DNA from: Paramacrobiotus metropolitanus
Taxonomy: Eukaryota; Tardigrada; Eutardigrada; Parachela; Macrobiotidae
Length of the DNA: 64,000 nucleotides
Assembly (NCBI RefSeq): GCF_019649055.1
Contig: NW_026570271.1
Span: 434,001 to 498,000, forward strand
Reading direction: 5' to 3'
Shown here: positions 30,071 to 42,100 of the stretch, one piece after another
Layout of the letters: each line of letters begins with the position of its first letter
Position numbering within the stretch: position 1 is the stretch's first letter
Made by a program: the position numbers and the translations under genes
Notes under the pieces: model-generated
Told to the model about the DNA's origin: nothing
What the model saw: only the letters and a program-made list of their open reading frames with translations
Databases searched by the model: none

Positions 30071-32090
30071 CGGAGTATGGTACACTGTAGTATTGAATGC
30101 AAAAGCCTGTAATCGTTGAGTTTAATGATTAATGATCGTTACTGTTTATACAGAATTTTTATTAATCAGTTAGAAGATGCTCCTCGTGATTTTCTTCCCG
30201 GCCGTGTACAGTTTAAATAAGTTTAAATTTTATTTTCTGGCTTATAAAAGCTACTGTAGAATTATCAGTAGCACTCCAGACTCCAGTTAACAAAGAGATT
30301 AATTTCCGCTTTTCTGATAAACTGAACCTTCCAGCCAATTACTCCTTTCGTAATCTTCTAGACAGACAGCTGCCAAAAATACAGAAAGTATGTATAGTAT
30401 TTGTACTAAACAAATCAGCACTGCCTGTAATCGACGGGCGCGGGAAAGATGATTTGTTCGTTGCTTGCAGTTGCAGTGATACGGTACAAATTAAAAATGC
30501 AGAAATAACAATCGTACTACCGATTGCCTAATACGCGCCTTCTAGTCTGCATTATTTTGTACATAATAGGCAGAAAGAAACAGAAAGCATCGTGTTCCAT
30601 TCACTTACTACAATATTCCAAGTGTTTGGGTGTGGCTCTCAATCCGGAGGATAATTAAATTAATTCTAGAAGTATAAAAAAAATTTTCGTACTATCCGAG
30701 TCCTTATATTTTTCGTGCAATCGTTTAGCTCGTAATCGCTCGGAAGTCCATAAATCCATTTCTATCGCTCTGGCATAGAGTAATATTTGTTTATCTCTTC
30801 TTCTCCTGGAAAAAGATAATTCACATGCACTGTCAAGTAGTGCTCATAGACTTGGGGTTATGTGGTAGTACACTTAACATATCAAAATTATGCAGAGCAA
30901 GTTATCACGGACGCCTACATTCAGCGTGTCGGCCTGGAGTTGGCGGCATAACATTATGTCATACAGATATATATTCTGCATACGACCGTTGAAAGCTGAA
31001 GCAATTGTGGTTACCGGCGACTAATACCGCTATGTTTAAAGTTGAGCATGTTGACTGTTGATAGCGGTCTGCGCTACACATACTGTACGGCGTGTACGCT
31101 TTGGTAATTTACACGTGTCCCACGTTCGCAGCCGGCAAAACGATCTTCGCAGCCGCATGAAAATGTTTCGCGGTTTGATATGCATCTAGCTGTACTCTGT
31201 ACCCGTTCGGCTAACTTAACCCTAGAATAATTCAGCTTATGGAAAAAAGTCCCACCGGAAGTGCACATATACATAGTGCTTAACTCTGGAAATACCGTAG
31301 AATGTATGCGATATGTTGGAAAGGGACAGTCAGCAGCGATCGAGCACGCTTTTAGCGCATTTTGGTGGTACACGCGTTGTGTTTATTGTGTCAGACCATT
31401 ACCGCATATATCGCCAGTCAATGACCACTCTACACTTCCGTAAGGGTTTTGGAGGAGGTATTTTTTCGAAGAAAATGATTTTTCCAAAAGGGAGGAAACT
31501 GCAAAAGCGACCTTTCAAGGAGGTCTCCATTTTGAGGAGGAATTCTAAACTGGACAGGGCCATTAGTTGACATAGCGGCAAAGAATATTCCACCGTTTAA
31601 ATTCATAATGTTGTAAATACTGCAGAAGTTGTGTTTTCGTCAAGGTGTGTTCAATTCTGGTAAAACCTGCTGAAAGTTGGACGAACGCAACTCCCTTTTA
31701 CTATTATCAACTCAACACGCTGTCGAGAAAAAGTGCAGAGCTATTCTTTTGTTTTATTGTAGGCTTGTACGTAATCAAGTTTTTATATCTGTGTATAATC
31801 TTCCGGGTTTTTAATAATTCAAGAAAATATAGATTTTATTAAGTTTTGTGGCAAATTTAACGCCAAAGAACACAAGTTTTAACGCTCCCGAGTCCCGAAA
31901 TTCATCAGAAACAGTAGAATTGGAAACAGTACATATGTACATGATATGTGATATGTACATTAACGCCAAAGTTTTTTACCTGGTACTCTCCACTGAGCAA
32001 GTCGCCAGAGGAAGGATACTACGGTTTTGCGTACTTACTCAATAGCTAAAATTTACTCCGCTGAAATTTACTCCTACATATAGTATACGT

Positions 32091-32110
32091 AATAATAATA
32101 ATAATAATAA
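32091..32110. repeat. AAT microsatellite
   Basis: About seven AAT/TAA units in a row. Confidence 0.9.
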
Positions 32111-32453
32111 ATACATAATTTTAAACAACTGAAAACGCCTTAATTAGAAGAAGCCTCGCCCTGGTGTGAGCGCGTGCGTAATAATGTTTGCCTATTTTGT
32201 AAAACATTTTTAAATGCACACGTTTCATGTAACAATTTCTACAGGGAACCCTTGGGTACGTTGACCTTTCGCTAGGTGACACTGACCGCTGCCGGATGGC
32301 CCATCTTAGAAAGCTCCAAGGTGTTTGTTTTTGACTTCTCTGAGACTCAGACTGACCCGTTTCTTAAAATTCCGTCCGGCTTGATTCAGAGATGTGGTGG
32401 AGCTCTAAATTCTGTCCCCCTGCCTTTCTTCTCATTGCATTTCCCGCCCAGCG

Positions 32454-32481
32454 TGGTCAGCCTGTTGCAACAGGCTGACCA
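32454..32481. repeat. Exact 28-bp palindrome
   Basis: TGGTCAGCCTGTTG followed directly by its reverse complement, with no loop. It could be a dimeric protein-binding site; nothing nearby identifies it. Confidence 0.85.
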
Positions 32482-33154
32482 TCTATTTCCGCAGCTCGAT
32501 CGTCACGAGAACTGTGGCACCGTATATCGCGTTTTCGCTGTCCGGATGTCGGGGAGTGTCACCGCCAAAATAATACAGATATGCGGGAGAGAAATTGGTT
32601 GGTTTCTGTGCGTATACAACCGAGAGAAGCAAGCCAAGATTCTTTCAGTTAGATATGCTGCTATTTTATTTTGGGTATTTGACGGAATAGAATGGGTCTT
32701 TGACGGACTTCGATCCATCATAGAAGCAACTAGCTGTACTGCGTTAGTATAACACTAAATGATTAAATATTTATCTTAAGAGCTTGGCTAATCAAACTTG
32801 AAGTGTTAAAAGGCGTAACTAAAACGATGTGTCCCTTGAAACGAAAGTCCCTTTGTAACCTACAAGTACATTATTTCGACTACTACATCTGTACATCTGC
32901 TCCTCTTGTCAAACTTAAAAAACCGAAAAACCATTCCATTTAACTAGGACAAGAGATACATAAATGTTTCCGCAGCACGCAGTAGCAGACTTTCTCATTG
33001 CTTAAGATATTCTTCACAAAGAGCACTGTAGTCCAGCAGGCTAATCCTGGTCTTACAGCAATTAAGCGGAAAATAATGGCATGCAAGTTTCTCATGAGAG
33101 CTACTACGGAAACAATTAGGCCGAATTCAGCAGTAATAATTATAACACCATAAC

Positions 33155-35158
33155 TCAGTGAACAGTTTTGACAGAGTGAATGTTACACTTTAGCTGTGTG
33201 TTTTGCGATTGGTACTTAATAATATGTCTACCCATCTTTGCTGGTTTTCGGGTTTTGAATTTACATCCAGTACAATATAGAAAAGTCCCGTTTGCATACA
33301 ACAGCTCATGCTCTGCGCTGGAAAAATGTGTGAGAAATGCTTCCCCTTCGTCCCAGGAACGGCACATCTGGCACTCATATCGTCTAGTACGGCCGCTCAT
33401 GCTCTCATGTTCTGACCAAAGCGACGGTATTTCAGAAGCTACTTCCATGCATCTGTCCGGCGATGTACTGGAATACTCAGTGATTTCGTCCCGTCCACTC
33501 CTGCGACAGGAAGACAATTTTTCTCCGGCAACATCTGTTTCGATGCCGTCTTCCGCAATGTCCATCTTTGCATGATATCTCGTCGCTGAATTTGAAATCA
33601 AATTTGTGGTACGGATGAAAAAAGTGGCATTAAAACTTGACTTAGTATCATAACCCGAAATAGGAAATCTTCCAACACCCCTGCTACAAAAGTAGTGACC
33701 CTGGGGCATTACCTGGAGCAAGGCAAAAAACGGTAATTTATGGCACCCGTAAACGTTACTAAAATTAGGACATAAAACATAGTTTTCTCGTACACGGTGC
33801 TTCTTTTAGCCAATATATGTAATAACCTAACGGTCATTTATCAGAAATTCTTAGATTTTTGGGAAAAAAGTAGTATTAAGCTGATATACCGTAATGGTTG
33901 CACTTTTCCTTCCTATTAAAGAAATTTTTCACTATCGGATTTAAGTTACTCGCAATAATTAAGAAGTACATACGTACTGCAGTTCGGACTTTACCGTAGG
34001 TGTTTTGCCTGTTTGACAAACCAGCGCACGGTATAGCGTTACCTCTGTAAGTACTGTACAATACATAGTTCTGTGACCTTAAACTTAATATACACTGATT
34101 AATACTCGACTCCAAGACTATCATCAAAATAATTTTATAATCAGGTTAAATGCGTTCGGCAGCCCTTTAATAAAAATGGAAAATGCAGTTTGTTACGTGC
34201 AAGTTTTTCATTAAATTATATTACAGTGTTTTCGTTCATGGTATTTGCACGCGTTTAGGTGCATTGTAATATATTTAATTTATTTTGTGTAATTTCATTA
34301 ATTAATTGACCTAGTGCTGTATGTCATTTTGTCATCGTACAGGTACATACCACTATCCTTTTTGGCGATGCCATTTTCTTGATGAGGGAATTCTGCATTC
34401 TCTGTTGTGGCGCATGTATATCTGCGGTGTCGGTCATCCAGCAAGATACTGCAGCAAGCATCGAATCCGCTTGTGGAGCTGGAGACAGGCAAACCTGCGG
34501 ATGCTGGAGCGTGGTCGTATCCTATCCATGAATCTCTTCTTTCTGGGTGACGCAAAATGCGCACAACGGGATTCTTTCTAAATCGTAACGACTCGGATGG
34601 TGCTCTTGGAGCTAAATTGGCTTCCCGTATTATCTGTTTTACCCATAACATCGAAGTTTCAGCTTGACGCGTTATCGCTAGATAAGACCAGCCCCGCTTG
34701 AAGAGCTCCAGAACCATCGGTCGCAACGTTTCATACCTCTTTCGATCTTGTTTTCGAAAGGTTACGGTTCTTCCAGCTGCGGCCAGTACCCGCTTAATGC
34801 AGTGGCGCGACAGATTGGCCTTCCGCATAATTTCGAAGCAAGGACGGCCGTTGTCGAATAAATTCAGGATTTCTTGTTTCTCCGTTGGGGTAAGATCGTA
34901 CATCTCCTGCGCAGTCTCTTCCTTTCCGGTTTGCACATTTGATTGGGGTTCCGCAAAGGGAAGTTGTACCGTTTTGCAATGAATTACTCTTGGTGGCGGA
35001 TCCGGCACGGTGAATGAACATCTTATCTGCAGTGGAACGTCATTCAGAAACATCCTGGGAATCAGCCTACATGTGTTTTTGTTGTCTAGGAAAGCCTGCT
35101 GTGCCAGGTAATATCCACCATTCTCTGCACAGTGCATACTGATATTATAAATGCGCAA
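33155..35158 (-). CDS. HTH/zinc-finger family gene, copy B (two exons)
   Basis: Exon 1 (35158-34351) has two helix-turn-helix motifs: LTPTEKQEILNLFDNG...NLSRHCIKRVLAAAGR, then RYETLRPMVLELFKRGWSYL...MLWVKQIIREANL, followed by a Ser/Asp-rich tail with DSWIGYDHAPASAGL. It ends in SG at the donor AGTG/GTATGT. Exon 2 (from 33585 or 33564 to 33155) encodes ECQMC...HFSSAEHE (C2H2-like finger) and YCTGCKFKTRKPAKMGRHII. The donor leaves one base of a codon and both acceptor choices supply two, so the exons join in frame. I join them because all copies have the same order, spacing (0.6-0.8 kb) and matching phase. No known family recognised; probably a nuclear DNA-binding protein. Confidence 0.65.
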
Positions 35159-36676
35159 CCGTTGTTACGAGGAAATCCAGTTTTCGCTCGAATTTTTTTT
35201 TCCGTCACTCAGCATTACTGATTAAAGCAGGCGCCGCTCAGGAACTTCGGGATTAAGGGACTACAAAAAAGAATAGTATTGTGGCCGCAATACCAGTTGA
35301 CCATGGCAGATGAATGCATTTTATAAGCATACAAAGCTAGGATAGTGTTGCATACATAGATACTGTTCTGCCTTTCCTGCAAAAATTCTGAAGCTGTTCT
35401 GAATTTTGACCCGGCAATTGTGCCCAGACTAAAACAGGATTGTTAATAAACCGGTGGTACTGATGTTTCGAAAATAACCTAAACTACACTACCCATACGT
35501 TTAAATAGGAAAAAATGCTTTTCACGCGACTGTTTGGTACATTTATCCTATATAGTCCATCAATAACCTTCCATCGTGGGGCGACAATAAATTATAATTT
35601 GTTAAATTTTAGATAATCGAGCATTTACATGAACAGAAGGCGCCCTACCTGAATAGACTTTGCACACTCAAGATAACGTGGAACACGTTACTTTACGAAA
35701 ACCAGCACAAGCATGAAGTAAGTAAAAATAATTAACACTAAGACAAAGCCATAAAAAGCTGGTGATGCGGGACGATTGAAAACTGCTACAAGTCGACTGA
35801 TGGCCGTTGCTTTTACAATGTAATGCTGTACAAGCTAAAACATTATCAATATACTGCACTTGAATATCGTCAAATTCCAAATTTCATTTGAACACCTCAC
35901 GCAGACTGTACTATACCAGAAACCCATAGCAGTGAGCATATCGTCCCAAAGCTGACAAACAAATTTATTCTTAAATAAAAGCTGTGGGCGGCTACATTAA
36001 TGCGTGGTTTGGTTTAAGAACTTTGTCTGACAACTCGAGAAAACAGGAGAAAGTGCAGAAACATTTCAGCAGAGTTGACTGTCTGTTGACGGACAAGATA
36101 CCCATCTGGGTGTGTCTACTTCTTCGGTTCACTGTATGCAAATACCTAAAGTTACGAATCAGATCACATTTAGATGTTTTTTTCGCCTAAAGCTTTTGTA
36201 TAGAGGTATGGCGTGCCGGCTTCCCACGGCTTCGCTTACAAGCTTGTGTGATTTTTCACGGATGAAATTTAACCATACAATCACAAGACAGGATTGTAGC
36301 GCTGACAAAGGAACTGCACAGTGTGCATACGTGTGCACTATGCATTCTTGCACGTCAATATCAATGGAGTGCCTACCCTTCTTGGCATCGAAGAGTGAAT
36401 TCCAAAAACAAGTTAAATTTATCAGAATAGGGGACTTTAAGCCGCATCAATTCCACTAGCCGCCGAGTTAGGTCTTTCTTCCACAAGAAATACTGCCGGC
36501 GTTTTGACCATACGAACACTGAACGGGACGAAACTCCGGTCACGGTAATGTCATCAGAAAAAATCAATGTGGCGATATCTTGTATTAACGTAATGGTTTT
36601 GGCGAATGTAATCGTGGTTTTTTGAATAGCCGATCCAACGGTCCCCACCACGGGCAGCACGACGAGCGGTTGGGTT
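35159..36676. other. Stretch without recognisable genes
   Basis: No coding signal apart from the ambiguous minus-strand frame at 36373-36813, which overlaps the signal-peptide frame that follows. The promoter of copy B should lie near 35160-35300. Confidence 0.45.
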
Positions 36677-36823
36677 TCAAATTGCCGGAGCCAAGGTGGA
36701 AACGCCATACGAGTATGCACCATAAGCGCACGAACCTTCTGCGACTTCTGCTTTCGCTGGGAAGACGAGCAAGAATGCGAGAACAGACAGCAAAACCCAG
36801 GACAGCCATGCAAGCATGTTCAT
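36677..36823 (-). CDS. Possible secreted peptide or first exon with signal peptide
   Basis: A 48-codon frame starting MNMLAWLSWVLLSVLAFLLV, then FPAKAEVAEG: a textbook signal peptide with a likely cleavage after PAKA. The mature part would be only about 20 residues (SCAYGAYSYGVSTLAPAI). At the stop, the overlapping frame to 36373 continues with hydrophobic sequence (QPLVVLPVVGTVGSAIQKTT), so a frameshift or a small intron may hide a longer secreted protein of about 140 residues. No family recognised; may be chance. Confidence 0.35.
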   Translation of the reverse strand: MNMLAWLSWVLLSVLAFLLVFPAKAEVAEGSCAYGAYSYGVSTLAPAI

Positions 36824-37665
36824 AGGTTTTTCTTAACAGCCAGTCACCGTTACTTTATATTTTAAATAACTGGTCTCCTGCTGCTTCTGTTTTCCTAAGT
36901 AGCTGCACACTTAAGTATAACCGAAGAGCCGGCTTGGGTGAAAAAATCAGAATTTTCTGCATGCCCAGTTATGACTGTGAACTGCAGTTCTCCATGTAAC
37001 ACGTCAAACTTAGGTAAGTGTGATCTAACGAAAGCTGCTAACACTAAAATTTTATTTAGCAATCAGCCATGACAGCGCCGCATCAGTCTTCGTTAACAGC
37101 AGCACAATGTTTACAGTAGAAACTGAAAGCCCATGTTGTCATCTCAAACGCACTCGCGCAACATGCATTCGATCCGTACGATTTATGCAGTTCCAACATT
37201 CAACTAACTTATGTAAACACCCGGTAACAAGATTAGGCTAATAATACTGTATTTTATCATTGAAAGGCCAAGCTTTGCTATTTTTTTGCGACGAATTTCG
37301 TTGGAATCGTTAGTTCGGAAATGCCTATCCTTTTGGGCGCAATTAAGTGAACGGCCACGGTGCAGTATCTGCACCTATGTACATGCTGCTGGAGCTACGT
37401 TTCTGTATTTTATACTTGTATTCTAGTGCCGGTACCGTGGTGCTTCGTGTGCCTAATTTTTATTATTAAGCGACCGTAGAATACAAATCAAGAAGAGCTA
37501 CTAAAGCAGTTAGGAATTTTTTATTCGAAAGTGCTATCCGCCCAAAAATTTCCGGTAAATAATTATTTTATTTCGATAGTTGCGTTTTCTGTAGATTTCT
37601 TACGAGTAGAAAATTAATTCTGCCATCGCACTATATTTTTGGAATCATCTTCATTTTTTCAGTTG
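36824..37665. other. Spacer without recognisable genes
   Basis: No coding signal. The last 27 bases before the LTR element (about 37643-37669) recur to the right of the element at about 46900-46926. Confidence 0.5.
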
Positions 37666-37669
37666 GTAG

Positions 37670-38573
37670 TGTCGTGAAAGAAAGTCCTACCAGTAGAATT
37701 GGGGTACAATCTCCACTTGTCCGACCACGACACAATCGGAATAGAGCTACTCTTATCTCAAACTGGTAGGAAAGTAGAAGATGGTAGAAGAAGAAGAAGA
37801 TCTGGAACAAGTCAGGAACTGCTGGAACTCAGGAATCCTGCAAAACACCAGTAACACAATGATACGAGTAATACTTACCTGACCTCACGCTAGATGTTAG
37901 CAGAAGCGGTAAAAGCAATGTCCATCAACCTGGCGCTACAGGGCATGAAGATCGAAGGGACCGAAAGGTCAAGGCAAACAAGTGGGATCAAGTGGGTGAC
38001 CTATTACGTCACGAGACTATCCGAAGATGATAATGCACGTCGACGAGATAGAGGAATGACCCCTGACGATAAGTGAAAGGTCACTCAGAGGTCAGTTTGA
38101 ACAGCCTCACTTGGAAAGAGAAGACCAGAGCAAAAGCCTGAAGTTAATCAGATCGAGTAACAAGACTCTACTTTTGTTGGGATTACAACTCTTGACATTT
38201 CTGTGGGCGACGAGCGCCTTATATAGCCCTGGGCACTCGCAGGTGCTGGCTCTTCGTACGCGCAGGTACGGATCTGAGAACAATAGGGATTTAGAAACTA
38301 GCCAATAAAAGACATCTGATGACACGTGGACCAATAAGAACAAGAGGTCAGCTCGTACAGAAGAACAAAAGGTTTAGCTACGTCAGTGACTCGCGGTCAC
38401 GTCGAAATGGCAAGTCGCGGTCAAAGTTCTCTGCTGGAGGTTTCTCAGAAGTCGAAACTGAGACTCGGGGTCATGACTCAAGAAAAAGCTGTAGTAAAGC
38501 CTAAGCCGTATCGTCAAGGGTAGAAGTAGTAGAAGTAGTACCGATGTGTACTAAGGCACGCCAGTACACGTCA
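37670..38573 (-). repeat. LTR, 3' copy (minus-strand element)
   Basis: 904 bp, from TGTCG to CGTCA on the plus strand. Carries CCTTATATA at 38217-38225, which reads TATATAAGG on the minus strand and is the likely promoter TATA box. Differs from the other LTR by a 3-base deletion near 37846 (ATCCTGCAAAAC against ATCCCTGCTGAAAAC). Confidence 0.95.
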
Positions 38574-38584
38574 CCCCCGCAAAC
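38574..38584 (-). promoter_or_regulatory. Polypurine tract
   Basis: On the minus strand GTTTGCGGGGG abuts the LTR start TGACG, the position where plus-strand DNA synthesis is primed. The same motif is repeated five times in the coding region. Confidence 0.7.
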
Positions 38585-39184
38585 GAGATTTCACTGCATC
38601 GTAGTGGAACAAAAGTGGAACATCGTGGAACGACGTGGAACGAAGAGGAAGGAACATAGGGACATAGGAAAAAGTATCAGCTCCATCCACAATCAAAGTG
38701 CGACGCTCCATCCAGCACTATGAGTGCAACTTCCGCGTGTCCTCCGGTGCCGTAGAAAAAGTGAAACGCTGATCCATAAGTCACTGTGTGAGATCCTTGA
38801 GCGTTAACTGGCAATCCGGAGTCCACGGGAATGGATGGCGGAAAGCGAGAACGTCCCAAGTTGAAAAGAAAAACATACGATGCGCAATGCATACGCCCAA
38901 ATTAAAAACACACTTTATCAAAATCGATACTTCTACACTTTTCACAAGTAACTTACACTGACTCATTCAGTTTTCCCTATTTAATTACGAATTACTTAAA
39001 CTACAGATTTTTTCACCAAACATTACATTACGAAAAGATACTCGTATTATCAAATTACTGTTAAAATGACTGGAATGAGCCACTACACTACGATTTTGGA
39101 TTTACACGGTGCATAAACCTGAAACACTAAACAACGAAATTAAAACGAAAACTCAACTTTTCATAACTTTGAACATACCGCAAG
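38585..39184 (-). other. 3' non-coding region of the LTR element
   Basis: No open frame. Includes repeated GTGGAAC words (38600-38645) that partly echo coding sequence near 39885. Confidence 0.6.
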
Positions 39185-42100
39185 TTAACCTTCTTCAACT
39201 TCGGAACATGTCTCCTGATTCCTGTGCCAATGACGCATTCGACACATTACACAATCATCTTCAGCGCCCTTAATGTCATTTTCCATGTCCGGCCAATAGA
39301 ACTTTTGCTCATCATTAAGGTATTCGATCATTGAAATACACAAATCGTTTCTGTGATGCACAAGGCGGTCATGCGCTAATTTCAACAGTACTGGACGCCA
39401 CTGGTATGGAACGAATATTCGCTTCTCATTTCCATCGGGCGGTTTATGGTACAACACATCAGAACTGGAGGTGGTCAAGCAATTGACTTCAGCACGCACA
39501 AACTTTGTAGAAGTACTCGCATATTGCGGATTCTTGCAAAATCTTAGCCATTTCTGCGTATCGGAACACTGAGACTGCTGAACTCCCCAGAACTCAGGAC
39601 TTTCCATTTCATCATACGACGGACTGAAAGTTGGGTCATCTTCGACATTCGAAGTCGGTCTCGTCCAACTAGGCTTATCAAAATTTCTGGCTGCTTCTAA
39701 CAAACGAGTTTCTCTATTACGAGCAATTTCATCTAAAATCGTCTGGTACTCTTCTGCACCGATACAAATGTTAGTCTTGGCTCCATTGTCACCAGAGTCA
39801 CTGTCGCTCTCATCGTTACTGCTATCTTCACTGACACCCTCGATGCACTGTACCTGAGCACTTACTGTACCTTCCACAATATCGTAGTGGACTGGCTCAC
39901 CCCCGCAAACTTGCTGTTCTTCCGTATCCGAAACATTGCTTACCGGTTCTTCTTCCTCTTCAGAACTTGACACATCATTTTCACCCAGGCATTCATCTTG
40001 CTGCCGTAAACTTGCAACATACCGTATATCATTTAAAAACTGTTCTTCTATACTTTCCAGTCTTTTCAACTTTTCACGAATTTCAACTAATACCTGATCT
40101 AACGTACTGGAATTGACCGACATCACATTTTGCGGTGCAAATGCGTTATTTACACCCCCGCAAACTTGACTACTACCGACACTCTCACGTACACTTTCCG
40201 TTTGTACCTCCATGTGCATCATCGTCGCCGATTGGGAATACCCCCGCAAACTTGACTCAGAACCGGGTTCCCTTACTGAATGACTTACCGTATGAGTACA
40301 TACTTCTGCTGGCATAACGTTCTTCATCTGCTTGGCTGGCCACTGTTTGACTGCAGAGCGAAGTTGCATAGCGAAAACTTCAGGCGCGTCTTGTGCCAAT
40401 GCACAGTGTACCATTTTGTACGGCACCAATTCCGCTTCTTCACAAATTCCAATACGTTCAGTGCGCATCAGCGCTGGCAAAGAAGGACCGATTCTTGCAC
40501 GTGGATGAAGGAAAGGATCAAACTTATGTGCACGAATGATGTCAGACATTTTATGCGTAGTACGATAAAACATGTTCGTTCTTACCGTAGGATCTCTGCG
40601 TGAAGGACGCAACGACATAGTGTTAAAATCAAAAATTAGCGATTTAGTAGTCAAAAAGTCCATACCGAGAACAATGTGGTCTCGATTAAGGGCGGGACTG
40701 ACTAAGCAAGCGTGTTCATAACCATTACCGAAAAGTGAAATGTTAAGAAGCGCGCAAAGTGGATCGACCACTTGCGAGCCGTACGCGCCTTCCACCAGTA
40801 AACCTTTCATGTGATCAGGGCATTGGAAAATGTATAAATCCATTTCCTTTGCAAGTTTGTAAGGAATGACAGAGATACTGGAACCAGTATCAATCATTAC
40901 TTTAACTTTTTTACCAAAAAATGTTAACGTCGTATAAAGTGCTTGTGCGTCCAGAGTGGGCAACAGACAAACCTCATTTGTTACAGGATATTCACTGATG
41001 TCGACTTCTGAGCTCTTACTCATTTCGTAATGTTCAAAATATGGCTTAAATTCAAGAAAGTTAACCTGCGCACTAAACCGTCTTAACATATCATGCGTAG
41101 GTTCGACCAACCGGGGATACGCTAACGGTTGTTGACATCCTAAAGACGGATGTAAACTGTGACACTTGTAACAGATTTCTCTACCGTTAGGTAATCGCCA
41201 TTTCTCTCTCTGAATCTGATTCTCATCAAACTGCTGAGCATTTTGCTGACCAATCTGATTATTACCGAAATTACCATTAAATCGCTGTTGGTTATTAAAT
41301 CCACTGTTATTACCAAAATTTCCATTACGATTAAAGTTATTACCACGATTAAAATTTTGACCATTGTTACCAAAATTACTGTTCGGTTGACCGTTACCAT
41401 TTTGTGGCATGCCAACATTCACATTAACAGGAACCGGCGCTGGCGGTACGCCTGCTAAAATCTGGGACTGCTGATCGTAGTACATGGGCACACCGTGCGG
41501 CATTTGCACTGACTGCCCATTACTCCAATTTCCTGAGTTATTATTAAAAGACTTTTGAAAGTTTGACCGATTGTTATTGTTAAAATTTCCGCGAGTATTC
41601 GAATTTCGAAATTCAAAACTTTTTTGTGGAAGAGAATTAACACTGTTACTTCCGAGAGACGCCTGCATTTTTTCCAGTTTCTGCAACCGCTCAACCATAT
41701 CATCGACTGTCTTAATGTTTTGCGGGTACAACTGAGTGTACCAGCTTTCTCGATTCGATCTCAAACCATCCAAAAGGATACCTACGCGCTCATCTTCGGG
41801 TAATCTCAGTTCTTCAAACCAGCGACAAAAACTATCAGTATAAGTATCTACTGTATCATCATCACGAAAGATACGAGAATTCATTTCACGACGCATTTCT
41901 GCTGTGGTTACGGCCACATTAAAATGTTTCAATAATTTTGGGCGGAAAAAATCTTCCCAACTTTCATTCGGATTTTCATCGAAAAGTTTTTTAAACCAGG
42001 ATGCAGCATTACTACGAAGTGATGCTGCCACTGCTCTACAAGTTCTCTCGTCATCCCAATTGTTAGACAATATGCACATGTCAACACTGGTAAGCCAATT

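Larger units (their letters stand above)
28003..33154. other. 5-kb stretch without recognisable genes
   Basis: AT-rich with only short open frames. Contains a near-perfect palindrome at 30006-30070, an AAT microsatellite at 32091-32110 and an exact 28-bp palindrome at 32454-32481. A 158-codon plus-strand frame at 32276-32752 has no family resemblance and lacks support. Confidence 0.45.

Noticed and set aside
32276-32752. 158-codon plus-strand open frame
   Set aside because: Unusual composition, contains a perfect palindrome, and resembles no protein family; no exon structure supports it.
37894-38504. Open frames inside the LTRs as genes
   Set aside because: They recur identically in both LTRs only because the LTRs are copies; no recognisable product.
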